This document shows positions 24,137 to 32,468 of a DNA stretch of 42,605 nucleotides, one piece after another. Each line of letters begins with the position of its first letter. Position 1 is the stretch's first letter. The stretch is taken from contig WHTF01000018.1 in assembly GCA_009379725.1 (NCBI GenBank), positions 1 to 42,605 on the forward strand. The letters are read 5' to 3'. The notes under the pieces are model-generated. The model did not search any database. It saw only the letters and a program-made list of their open reading frames with translations, and was not told the DNA's origin. This DNA comes from Deltaproteobacteria bacterium. Lineage in GTDB: Bacteria > Desulfobacterota > Binatia > UBA9968. Position numbers and translations under genes: made by a program.

Positions 24137-25228
24137 ATGCCGCTATTTTTGAATAATGACGAAGTTGAGCAGCTTTTGACGATGAAGACCTGCATGGAGG
24201 CTCTTGAGACTCTTTATCGGGAGCTTGGCGAAGGCACAGCCGTGGCGGCGTCACGCACTGATATCCATTCACCGACGGCGGCGGCGCAGAGCGGCGAAGC
24301 GCCGATGGCGCATTACCTCAAGAGCATGAGCGGCGCATCGCCGCATTTCGGCACCGCGGCGTTGAGATTTTCTTCGGACATCGTTGCTTGGCGCCAGGCG
24401 GGCGATGGCATGCGCCGGGAAAAAATGCCGACCATGCCCGGCAATCGCTGGCTGGGCATTGTCTTGCTTTTCAGCTCGGCCAACGGCGAGCTTTTGGCCA
24501 TCATGAACGATGGCGTGATTCAACGAATGCGCGTCGGCGGCACCAATGGCGTAGCCACCCGATGCTTGGCGCGCGTGGACGCGCAAACCGTGGGACTCAT
24601 CGGCTGCGGCTGGCAGGCGGGCACGCAGGTGATGGCCGTTTGTGAAGCGCGCAGGATCAAGAAGATCAAAGTCTATAGTCCCACACGAACCAATCGAGAA
24701 AAGTTCGCCGCAGAAACGGCGCCGCTGGTTGGCGTGGAAATCGTACCGGTGGATTCCCAGGAAGAGGCGGTGCGCGACGTCGATATCATCGTCACCTCAA
24801 CCAATGCCCGTAAACCGTTTCTCGGACCGGAGGCATTGGCGGAAGGAGTGCATCTCAGTTGCATGCAACGGGATGAAGCCAATGACGAGGCGTTAATCCG
24901 CTGCCGGCCGCTGGTGGTTCATACCAATCTCACGGAAAATAACAGCACATCGTCGCAATTGAGCAAGATCGCCCAGCCGGGTTTTGAGTTCCGCGATCAT
25001 CCGATGCAAAGAGGTATCGATTGGAAAACTCTGCCGACCTTGCCCGATCTGATCTCCGGCCGCATCAAAGGGAGGGAGAACGCCCAGCAGATTACCGGGT
25101 TTGTCAATAACATCGGCCTCGGCGTGCAGTTTGCCGCCGTCGGGGCTAAGGTATTCGAAGCGGCCAAAGCAAAGGGGCTGGGGCGTGAAATGCCGCTCGA
25201 CTGGTTTACCCAGGATGTCCACCCATAA
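24137..25228 (+). CDS. Ornithine cyclodeaminase/mu-crystallin family enzyme 2
   Basis: 363 residues, a distant paralogue of the enzyme just upstream. It has the same opening (LFLNNDEVEQLLTMK) and Rossmann segment (VGLIGCGWQAGTQVMAVCEARR), followed by IKKIKVYSPTRTNREKFA, and a similar end (AKGLGREMPLDWFTQDV). The two differ widely in the middle, so this is an old duplication or pairing and not a recent copy. Both ends match so well that the two may form a heteromer or catalyse successive steps. The gap of 48 bases suggests one operon. Confidence 0.85.
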   Translation: MPLFLNNDEVEQLLTMKTCMEALETLYRELGEGTAVAASRTDIHSPTAAAQSGEAPMAHYLKSMSGASPHFGTAALRFSSDIVAWRQAGDGMRREKMPTMPGNRWLGIVLLFSSANGELLAIMNDGVIQRMRVGGTNGVATRCLARVDAQTVGLIGCGWQAGTQVMAVCEARRIKKIKVYSPTRTNREKFAAETAPLVGVEIVPVDSQEEAVRDVDIIVTSTNARKPFLGPEALAEGVHLSCMQRDEANDEALIRCRPLVVHTNLTENNSTSSQLSKIAQPGFEFRDHPMQRGIDWKTLPTLPDLISGRIKGRENAQQITGFVNNIGLGVQFAAVGAKVFEAAKAKGLGREMPLDWFTQDVHP

Positions 25229-25392
25229 ACCATGATCTGCTACTCGAGTACTAGGCGCTATAAATGATCAGGCAGTAAGTAACTTTATCTCGATTGTGTC
25301 TGGAAGTCATTGCGTCTCAACCGCAAGATCCGTAGTATTTGCTCCAAGCGAGCTTTCCTTCTTTTACTTTGCATGATACCTGCTCAGTTGCC

Positions 25393-26871
25393 ATGCTGTA
25401 CGAATTGCTTAAAAGCCAAAGTGAATTGCGACCTCATCAAGCCGCAGTCATCGGCGAAGACCGCACGTTGACTTACCGGCAGTTGTTCCAAGAAGCTGGT
25501 AACATCGCGAGCGCCTTATCCGCCCTCGGGCTCGAAACAGGTGCGCCGATCCTCATCGGTATTCCACCATCGCCGGATTTCTATGCGGCGTTCTTCGGTG
25601 CCGCCGCACTAGGTTGTTTGATCTTGCCGGTTTTGCCATCGGGTAAGCTCTATCAAGCCTATCGAGACGCCGCCCCTGTGGCAGCGATGGGTAGCGATGA
25701 CTTTCTTAATGGAGCTCGACTTCGCTGTGCGACTCTGCGCCATTGTATTTCCTGGAGTCCTTCTCGCGGCATCGATTTTCCAATCGCCCTACTCGAGTTT
25801 TTCAGACAAACAGTTTTCCGCGATGAAATGATTTTAGGAGTTTCAAGCTCGGGCTCTACTGGGGAGCCGAAGCTTTATTTACGGTCCGCTGAGCTGATTC
25901 TCTCGCGTGCCAAGTTACGCGCGCAGGTTCAACAAACCCGCCCTGACGACGTTTTTATTTCAACACGACCATTCAATAGCGGATCGGCGATCAATAGCCA
26001 TATCGTCTTGCCGATCCTAACGGGTGGACGGGTTATAGTGCATGACCGGTTTGAACGTTTTAAGGCCGCAGCAGCAATAAGCAAGGAACGAGTGACAGTG
26101 CTTTATGCGGTGCCGTTTATCTTTGAATTGCTTGCATCTATTCCCGAGTCTCGGCGGGTGGACTTTACTTCGCTGCGTTTATGCATTTCGGGCAGCGCTT
26201 CGTTGCCTCGGTCCGTATCCGATCAGTTCCAGCGCCGCTTCGGCATCACCATTAGGCAGCGGTATTCGGGGAGCCATTTTTATCCCGCTTTCACTTATAA
26301 TCTCGATGGGCCGGCTGATTCTGTCGGTCGTATAGACGGTTTATTTCCGATGGCTATTTTGGATGGCGATGGAAACAGCATCAATTCCGAAACCATAGGT
26401 GAGATCGCTTTCTATATTGCCGATTTGCCCGACTATTTGCGAGAGGTAGCTGAAAGAAACCCAAATCGAAAAGGCGACTTCATCTACACCGGAGACTTGG
26501 GAAAGACAGATGCGGTGGGGAACGTCTATGTTGTCGGTCGCAAAAGTGGGTTCATCAAAGTTGGCGGCAATCGCGTGGAACCCTCTGAGGTGGAAAGTGT
26601 ATTACGAGCCCACCCGCAAGTGAAAGAGGCCGTCGTGCATGGTTTCAATTCAGGAGAATCCACCGAAGCCGTTGCCGCCATCGTGATTGCTGATGGAGAA
26701 CTCTCGCGCGAGACTTTGTTGCAGCACTGTGAGTTGCACCTCGATCCGTATAAGTGTCCGCGCCGACTCGAAATCCGCGATCATCTGCCGCGCAGCGAGC
26801 ATGGCAAACTTTTACGGCAAGAAATTTCAAAAGAATTCGCCACCGGCAAGCTCCGGGAGAGTGCCGAGTGA
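25393..26871 (+). CDS. AMP-forming ligase (AlmE-like position in a three-gene operon)
   Basis: A 492-residue adenylating enzyme that would activate a carboxylic acid with ATP and load it on the carrier protein encoded two genes downstream. Core motifs: phosphate loop SSSGSTGEPK (151-160), YTGDLG (365-370), GRKSGFIKVGGNRVEPSEVE (382-401) and the catalytic Lys472 in HGKLLRQ. At the position where amino-acid-activating domains carry the conserved Asp of the FDxS motif, it has RPFNSGS (Asn195), so a standard alpha-amino acid is not assured. The ATG at 25393 begins the conserved N-terminus (MLYELLKSQ). The stop overlaps the next gene's GTG. Confidence 0.87.
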   Translation: MLYELLKSQSELRPHQAAVIGEDRTLTYRQLFQEAGNIASALSALGLETGAPILIGIPPSPDFYAAFFGAAALGCLILPVLPSGKLYQAYRDAAPVAAMGSDDFLNGARLRCATLRHCISWSPSRGIDFPIALLEFFRQTVFRDEMILGVSSSGSTGEPKLYLRSAELILSRAKLRAQVQQTRPDDVFISTRPFNSGSAINSHIVLPILTGGRVIVHDRFERFKAAAAISKERVTVLYAVPFIFELLASIPESRRVDFTSLRLCISGSASLPRSVSDQFQRRFGITIRQRYSGSHFYPAFTYNLDGPADSVGRIDGLFPMAILDGDGNSINSETIGEIAFYIADLPDYLREVAERNPNRKGDFIYTGDLGKTDAVGNVYVVGRKSGFIKVGGNRVEPSEVESVLRAHPQVKEAVVHGFNSGESTEAVAAIVIADGELSRETLLQHCELHLDPYKCPRRLEIRDHLPRSEHGKLLRQEISKEFATGKLRESAE

Positions 26872-27752
26872 GACTCTCCCCTGTCGCATTGCTTTACCGA
26901 AGCCCGGTGAAGCAATGGATGATGAAGCACACCCCCCATTATTTAGCATTTCATTGGATGGATCAAAGTGTGTCCTTGCACACGCTGCTGTGCCGCCCTG
27001 AATCGAGGACAAGCCTTGGTCCGCTTTTTGCAGTTTTACGGCCGAAATACGATCAGGAGCAAATCCGCGCAATAGCCGTACGTTATCTCGTCATGAAGCG
27101 ATGGCGTGGGTACTTGCTCAAAACGTGGCCGTTCTGGGCGCCGCATCATGAACAATGGGTCGAATTCCATGGCGAAAAACATTTGAAGACGGCTCTCGAG
27201 CAAAAGAAGGGCGCGATTCTTTTGACCGGACACTCCTTTGGATTCGGCAGAATGGTCGCACCGACCTTGGCGCAGAAGGGTTATAGCTCTTACAGAGTAG
27301 GTTTGGGCTGGCAGGGTGCAGACATCAGTGAGCGATGGGGAAAGGAACATTATCGCAGATGGCATCATATTCACTATCGCTGGCACCCCGGGGGAAATAT
27401 CGCAGCACTGAAGAAAATGAAATCCGCGCTTGCAGCAAACGCCGTGGTTCATGTTTCTATTCAAGGTATGCCTAATGGGGAATCACGGTTTGCCATGCCT
27501 TTCTGGTACAAAAGCTTTTACCTAGATCGGCAACTCTTACGTGCCATCGAGGTTCTTCAAGCGCCGGTGCTTCCGTGTTTTGCGTTATTGAGTCATCGAG
27601 GGCGGGTGAAGGTCAAAATTCATTCTCCTCTCGATGCTTCGATCAATGCTGTGATGGGCGGATTCATGCCGCTGTACGCGCGCTACTTAGAGGAGTATCC
27701 GGAACTGTCGAGAATATGGAAACGGGTTTTGCAACAGAGGAAGGACTGGTAA
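26868..27752 (+). CDS. LpxL-like (LABLAT) acyltransferase, AlmG-like position
   Basis: 294 residues from a GTG that overlaps the stop of the ligase, with GGGAGA about 7 bases upstream; earlier ATGs in the frame lie inside the ligase gene. The fold is that of lipid A late acyltransferases: ILLTGHSFGFGRM (His122) stands where LpxL has its H-x4-D/E motif, and a later MPNGESRFAMPFW...LLRAIEVLQAPVLPCF block matches the family's second half. The acidic partner of the histidine is not in the standard place, as if the chemistry or acceptor differs. It probably moves the acyl group from the carrier protein to a membrane lipid. Confidence 0.8.
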   Translation: MRLSPVALLYRSPVKQWMMKHTPHYLAFHWMDQSVSLHTLLCRPESRTSLGPLFAVLRPKYDQEQIRAIAVRYLVMKRWRGYLLKTWPFWAPHHEQWVEFHGEKHLKTALEQKKGAILLTGHSFGFGRMVAPTLAQKGYSSYRVGLGWQGADISERWGKEHYRRWHHIHYRWHPGGNIAALKKMKSALAANAVVHVSIQGMPNGESRFAMPFWYKSFYLDRQLLRAIEVLQAPVLPCFALLSHRGRVKVKIHSPLDASINAVMGGFMPLYARYLEEYPELSRIWKRVLQQRKDW

Positions 27753-27753
27753 C

Positions 27754-28011
27754 GTGGAGCGAAGCAGGCTAGAAGAAAAACTCGAAAAATGCATTAACCG
27801 AATCTACGACGCTGAAGAAGACAGTTTAGCAAACAAGAGCTGGGTTTTTTCATCGAACGACGAACATATCGACTCCGTAATGGCGCTGCGCATTGTGCTC
27901 GCGATTGAGCAAGAATTCGCGGTTACTATCGACGATGAAGAGATTCGTCCCGAGCATTTTAAAAGTCTCGAAGCTCTCGCCGACTTGGTTCAAAAGAAAT
28001 TGTCCGCCTAA
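27754..28011 (+). CDS. Acyl carrier protein-like, AlmF-like position
   Basis: 85 residues, acidic, with four-helix ACP pattern. Ser41 in EHIDSVMALRIV is the phosphopantetheine site (family motif DS followed by hydrophobic residues), so the protein should carry an acyl or aminoacyl thioester. It starts at GTG with GGAAGGA 8 bases before, two bases after the acyltransferase stop. The tight spacing of all three genes shows one operon. A phosphopantetheinyl transferase must be supplied from elsewhere in the genome. Confidence 0.85.
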   Translation: MERSRLEEKLEKCINRIYDAEEDSLANKSWVFSSNDEHIDSVMALRIVLAIEQEFAVTIDDEEIRPEHFKSLEALADLVQKKLSA

Positions 28012-28065
28012 TCCTGTTTTCCGCTGGACGCCTCTTTGTTGAGCCTTCCCGAAAGAGGCTCCTAG

Positions 28066-29571
28066 CTAGTCCCACGGCAGTTGTTGTGCCGCATGGCTCC
28101 CGGCGATCTTGCCGGCGATAAAGCATTCGGTAATATTGCCCGCCTCCAAATACAGGTGCCCATAGATCGAGCTGATCTCGCCGGCGACGTAGAGCCGCGG
28201 AATTGGATTCTTCATCGGATCTAAGACCCGCTGCTTGGCGTCATGCTCGGGACCGCCCTGCGTGTTATTCACTATCGGCCAAGCCTCCACGACATAGAAA
28301 GGCGCGTTGGCGATAGGCATCATGGTCTTTGGCGGTCGCCGGTGGTCTTTGTCTTCACCGCCGTCGCACAGCGAGTTCCAGCGCTCGACGGTGGCTTTGA
28401 GCACTTTTGGATTCACGTCGATTTGCCCGGCGATCTCTTCAAGACTGTTGCCTTTTTTGATCCAGCCTTTGTTGATTTCAGCGAAATTATCCTCGCTCCA
28501 TTTGGCATCGTAGCGCTCGTCGTTGACGATGGGTATGCCGATGGGTCCGAGCTTTCGTCCCTCCTCGTCAAAAATGAGATAACAGGGAATGCGCGGATAA
28601 TCCTGGATGTCGGCGTCGTAGAATTCCAAGGCACGCGTGCCGGTGTCCTGCGGTGCCGGCGGATACTCGTCCATGAAGCGCTTGCCGAAGCGATCGACGG
28701 CGATCCAGATCATCCTGCGCTTCTCGTTTCGCGGACCGGCCCAAACGTGGCGAATGGCAAAGGGCAATTCCGGATATTTAAAGCCGTAACCGCCATGAAA
28801 ATGCCACATATGCCAGAGACCGGCGCCGGCCTTCTGCGCCATCTTGATGCCGTCACCGGTGTTGCCAAGATAGACCGGGTAAACCGGCTGGGCCTGAAAG
28901 TATTGCAGCTTCATGGCCTCATCGTTCTCGTAGCCGCCGCACGCGAGGATGACGCCCTTCTTCGCCTTGATGGCGGTCACTTTGCCGTCATGTTCAGCCG
29001 AGAGCCCCAGAACCTCACCCTGCGATCCGGTGATTAGATGTTTCGCCGGCGTCGATAGCAGTACTTCGATCTTTCTCGCGTTGACGTTGTCGTAAACGAC
29101 TTTGAATAGCCGCGCGCCGCCGCGCAGCCCTTTGGCCCAGGGAAATTCCGAATAGGCTTGAAAATCTTTCAGTTTGATCGAGTCGATATCGTTGGTACCG
29201 GGGAAAGGATAGGTGCCGTGGCCGCGGGTTTCGGTTTTGCTCGGCTCGGTACCGCTGACCTTCGCCAGTTCCGTCACCCAATCGATCATACCGACCATCT
29301 CCTCGGCCATTTTGCGCAAAATATCGTCAGGCGTGGTGCCGTTGCAGGTTCGTTTCAAATATTGAAAAGCGCCTTCGGCGTTGTGCGCAAAAGCCACGCC
29401 GCCGCCCGATAGAATGGAGATGCCGCCAGGGTGCGGCATCTTTTCAATCAGCAGAACTTGCGCGCCGGCATCGTGCGCCGTGATCGCGGAAATCCCGCCG
29501 GCCGCGCCGTAACCGACAACGACGACGTCCACTTCTTTGTCCCAATGCTGTTTTTCTCCGTTGTTGGCCAT
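28066..29571 (-). CDS. FAD-dependent oxidoreductase (fumarate reductase/KSTD-like)
   Basis: 501 residues. FAD-binding motif VVVVGYGAAGGISAI near the start, the second nucleotide contact VILACGGYEND, and a C-terminal GAGNITECFIAG-like segment (LEAGNITECFIAGKIAG) fit the fumarate-reductase/3-ketosteroid-dehydrogenase flavoprotein class. Members reduce or dehydrogenate C-C bonds next to a carbonyl. The ATG at 29571 has GAAGGAG at normal distance; another ATG at 29604 lies too close to its purine tract. No secretion signal, so probably cytosolic. Substrate unknown. Confidence 0.87.
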   Translation of the reverse strand: MANNGEKQHWDKEVDVVVVGYGAAGGISAITAHDAGAQVLLIEKMPHPGGISILSGGGVAFAHNAEGAFQYLKRTCNGTTPDDILRKMAEEMVGMIDWVTELAKVSGTEPSKTETRGHGTYPFPGTNDIDSIKLKDFQAYSEFPWAKGLRGGARLFKVVYDNVNARKIEVLLSTPAKHLITGSQGEVLGLSAEHDGKVTAIKAKKGVILACGGYENDEAMKLQYFQAQPVYPVYLGNTGDGIKMAQKAGAGLWHMWHFHGGYGFKYPELPFAIRHVWAGPRNEKRRMIWIAVDRFGKRFMDEYPPAPQDTGTRALEFYDADIQDYPRIPCYLIFDEEGRKLGPIGIPIVNDERYDAKWSEDNFAEINKGWIKKGNSLEEIAGQIDVNPKVLKATVERWNSLCDGGEDKDHRRPPKTMMPIANAPFYVVEAWPIVNNTQGGPEHDAKQRVLDPMKNPIPRLYVAGEISSIYGHLYLEAGNITECFIAGKIAGSHAAQQLPWD

Positions 29572-29607
29572 TCCAAAAAACTCCTTCTCTGTTATCAACT
29601 CCATTTC

Positions 29608-29700
29608 CTTCCCCTCGACCGGGAAGGATAAAGGAAGGGGTGATTTTGAATTTTAACTAGCACCCCCATCTCAGTCTTCCCCCGTCGAGGGGGAAGAGGC
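29608..29700. repeat. Pair of inverted C/G-rich palindromes
   Basis: Two related units face each other. The first has CCTTCCCCTCGACC and GGGAAGG near 29608-29625, followed by GGAAGGGGTGA; the second is the perfect 8-bp hairpin CTTCCCCC-GTCGA-GGGGGAAG (29676-29696) preceded by CACCCCCATC. They look like dispersed REP-type intergenic repeats. Confidence 0.6.
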
Positions 29701-29791
29701 CGGATAGGAATTACGCAGTGAGTATCTGGCGTCACAAAATTCAGCTGCGCGGGCAAATCAAAATTTCCACCATCACTCCATCATTCATTCT

Positions 29792-29909
29792 ACAGACCGT
29801 TCAAAAAGGTGGAGTTGCGAGGCGCGCAAGGAATCGATGTGCCGAGGCGTACTCTTTGTACGTCGAGGTGCAGCGCAACGAAGCAAATGCGACTTTTTCA
29901 ACGGTCTGT
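29792..29909. repeat. MITE-like inverted-repeat element abutting a stop codon
   Basis: About 118 bases with 20-base imperfect terminal inverted repeats (ACAGACCGTTCAAAAAGG at the left, and CTTTTTCAACGGTCTGT at the right) and an inner palindrome (GAGGCGTACT...GTACGTCGAGG). The right end supplies the first base of the hydrolase stop codon on the other strand. No coding capacity. It could double as a terminator. Confidence 0.7.
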
Positions 29910-31018
29910 CACAGGCGCTCTTCGAGCCAATCGAGCATGTACGGCAGGTTATGCGCCCAGTAGTCGTGGCTGCAATGAATTCTCCCGCCGCCGTCTTGTT
30001 CGCCGTAAATCTTGAGAGTTTTGTCTTTCGCGCCAATTTCATTAAATAGCCGTTTAGCGCCTTCTACCGACATCAAGGTGTCTTTATCGCCATGGGTAAT
30101 CAGCGTCGGGCAGGTGATATTTTGAGCGATGCCAGCCACGGTGAAATTTTTCAACAACCGGCGCGCTTCTTCGTGGCTCACGCCACCCAAAAGTCGCTGG
30201 CAGACTGGCTGCAAGTGTACGCAAAAATCGTAGAGATCATCGAGGATACTGTAACAGCCGCTCCAACCGATGAGCGCTTTGATGCGTTTGTCAAAAGCTG
30301 CGACTCGCGGCGCATAGTAGCCCGCCATGCTGATACCGAGCAGCGCGACGCGGTGGGGATCGATCTCCGGCCGAGATATCAAATAGTCGATGCAAGCTTT
30401 GCCTGGAACTTCGTAGTCGGGCCGGGTCATAATGCCTTTGAGATAGATCGATGAGCCGCGCCCCGGAGTATCGACGAGTAACATGGCCCAACCGCGGTCG
30501 AGCATCTGTTTGCCGCCGAAATAAATTTCCTCGGCGTAGGCGTCGGCGCCGCCAAGAAAAAGTACCGCCGGCCATTTTCCCGGCCTGGGATTGACCGGGT
30601 GACAGAAGTAGCCGTCGTATTCTTCGTTGGCGCAGCGGATCGTGACCACTTCGATCTCTGGCTCGTGTAATTTAAGGGCAGCGCGAAAGTTTGCTTGAGA
30701 CTTGCGGAAACGTTCGGCGCGCTTCGGTTCTTCGGCAATGGTGAGCAGGACGTCGGCCATCCGGTAGTAGTTGCTGGCGTGGAAGTAATATTGCTTCGCC
30801 GTGCGCTCGCGGCCCGCCGCAAGCGCTTCGCCGGCCCGCGTCTCGGTCTTCGCGGCTAATTCCAACCAGGCGCGTTCCCACCCATCCTTGTCCCCGGCAT
30901 CGACATTCTTCATCGCGCGGGCGATATCGAACACATCGCCGCCGCCTTGTTGGGCTTGAGCGACCAGGCGCAACGTGTGGCCGCCGAAAGGATGATTGGG
31001 AAAAAGGAAATCGAACAT
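29909..31018 (-). CDS. Alpha/beta hydrolase (FrsA/DHPON-hydrolase-like)
   Basis: 369 residues: a helical N-terminal part (1-125) followed by an alpha/beta-hydrolase domain. The nucleophile elbow is GISMAG (Ser230), the acid is in HGDKD (Asp311 or Asp313) and the histidine in IHCSHDYW (His348 or His351). A helical cap at the start with YYFHASNYYRMA is like 2,6-dihydroxypseudooxynicotine hydrolase and related C-C or ester hydrolases. Start has GAGGTG upstream. Its stop codon touches the inverted-repeat element. Confidence 0.83.
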   Translation of the reverse strand: MFDFLFPNHPFGGHTLRLVAQAQQGGGDVFDIARAMKNVDAGDKDGWERAWLELAAKTETRAGEALAAGRERTAKQYYFHASNYYRMADVLLTIAEEPKRAERFRKSQANFRAALKLHEPEIEVVTIRCANEEYDGYFCHPVNPRPGKWPAVLFLGGADAYAEEIYFGGKQMLDRGWAMLLVDTPGRGSSIYLKGIMTRPDYEVPGKACIDYLISRPEIDPHRVALLGISMAGYYAPRVAAFDKRIKALIGWSGCYSILDDLYDFCVHLQPVCQRLLGGVSHEEARRLLKNFTVAGIAQNITCPTLITHGDKDTLMSVEGAKRLFNEIGAKDKTLKIYGEQDGGGRIHCSHDYWAHNLPYMLDWLEERL

Positions 31019-31201
31019 GAAGCACCTCTTTTACAAATATGCCGTTAGTTGCCTGCACCAGCATTCAAAGCAGCACCATACTGCAAATCGGTTTCCAAAG
31101 TCTACGCACAGGGACGGTTGACAGGATTGCCGGTGATCGTGATACTTCTGAACGGTCGGTCGTCATTCAAGGACCTACGACAAAAAAGGAAGCGACTCAA
31201 T

Positions 31202-32311
31202 ATGAAATCAGGTTTCAAAATCATGGATTCGGACATGCATCTGCGCGAGCCCGCCAATCTCTGGGACAAATACATGGACCCGGAGTGGCGCGACCGGGCG
31301 CCGAAGATCCTTAGTTCGACGGCGCGCAGCTCCGCTATGGTCATGATTGAAGGTAAAATATTGCAAGGCTACCAGCCGGCCTATCGCGGCGGCATTTTCG
31401 ACGCGACCCGGATCGACAAGGAGATTGCGGACTACCGGGCCGGCGGCTTCGACGCCAAGACACAGCTCCAAGCCATGGACCGGGAAGGGCTGGATGTCGC
31501 GGCGCTCTATCCGTCGATCGGGTTAGGCATCATGATGCGTGACGAAATGGACCCGAAGCTGGCTGCGGCGATCGCGCGGGCCTACAACAACTGGCTCTAC
31601 GACTTCTGCCAAACCGATGCGAAACGACTCAAAGGCGTCGGGATGTTGCCGCTGCAGGATCCGAACGAAGCGGTCAAGGAAGCCCAGAGAGTCGTCGGCA
31701 AATTGGGGTTCGTCGGCGTATTCGCCAGGCCTGAGCCGTTGCGCAATCTGCCGTGGCACTCGCGCTATTTTGACTCGGTGTGGTCGGCGCTGGAGGAACT
31801 CGGCGTGCCCATCGGCTTTCACTCGGCCACCGCGGCGGGTGAAGTGGCGCAGATCGGTGACCGTTTTGGCGATAATCTTTTGCTGCGCCACGTGGTTTCT
31901 CATCCTTTAGAGAACATGGTGGCGATGGTCGACACCATTGGCGGCGGAGTATGCGAGCGCCATCCCAATTTGAAGCTGGCTTTCTTGGAGTGTTACTGCG
32001 GTTGGGTTTCCTTTCTCTTGCACCGTATGGATAACGCCATGGAGAAAGGGCGCTTTCCCACCGCTGGCAAACTGAAACCGAGTGAATATTTTCAGCGCCA
32101 GTGCTGGATCTCAACGGAACACGAGAAAGAGCTGCCGATGATCATCAGCTTGGTGGGCGACGACAATATCGTCTTCTCCACAGATTATCCCCATGGCGAT
32201 TCGGATTTCCCGCGCGCCGTGGAGGAGTTTCTGGAAATGGTTGGGGTGTCTAACGAGAGCAGGAAGAAGATTCTCTGGGATAACTGCGCACGGCTTTACA
32301 ATCTGGCCTAA
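31202..32311 (+). CDS. Amidohydrolase-2 (ACMSD-like) family protein
   Basis: 369 residues, TIM-barrel metal-dependent hydrolase or decarboxylase. It begins KIMDSDMHLREP, the reduced first metal motif of this branch (Asp-x-His). The later metal residues lie in PIGFHSAT and FSTDYPHGDSDFP, where the Asp is usually catalytic. Enzymes of this family decarboxylate or hydrolyse aromatic or cyclic acids. The ATG at 31202 follows AAGGAAG by 9 bases; the open frame upstream lacks such a signal. Divergent from the alpha/beta hydrolase. Confidence 0.87.
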   Translation: MKSGFKIMDSDMHLREPANLWDKYMDPEWRDRAPKILSSTARSSAMVMIEGKILQGYQPAYRGGIFDATRIDKEIADYRAGGFDAKTQLQAMDREGLDVAALYPSIGLGIMMRDEMDPKLAAAIARAYNNWLYDFCQTDAKRLKGVGMLPLQDPNEAVKEAQRVVGKLGFVGVFARPEPLRNLPWHSRYFDSVWSALEELGVPIGFHSATAAGEVAQIGDRFGDNLLLRHVVSHPLENMVAMVDTIGGGVCERHPNLKLAFLECYCGWVSFLLHRMDNAMEKGRFPTAGKLKPSEYFQRQCWISTEHEKELPMIISLVGDDNIVFSTDYPHGDSDFPRAVEEFLEMVGVSNESRKKILWDNCARLYNLA

Positions 32312-32354
32312 GAGAGCCGGATAAGCGTTGAAACTATTCCAGGCGAGGAAAACC

Positions 32355-32418
32355 AGATTTTTCGCTTTGCTCAGATGACTCGTGTTAAGGTCGTCATCTT
32401 GAACGGAGTGAAGGATCT
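32355..32418. repeat. Inverted-repeat hairpin of the GTCAT..GAAGGATCT type
   Basis: AGATTTTTCGCTTTGCTCAG (with ATGAC) faces GTCATCTTGAACGGAGTGAA (with GGATCT) across about 14 bases. Each arm is a version of the dispersed GTCATTCTGAGCG...GAAGGATCT-type repeat found between genes in many bacteria. The arms are diverged but still pair. Confidence 0.6.
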
Positions 32419-32468
32419 CAAATGGAACGATTGAAAACCCGATAAGTGAACATTCATGGAGGTGAACC

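Noticed and set aside
28243-29037. 264-codon plus-strand frame
   Set aside because: Shadow of the FAD oxidoreductase; composition is not protein-like and there is no start signal.
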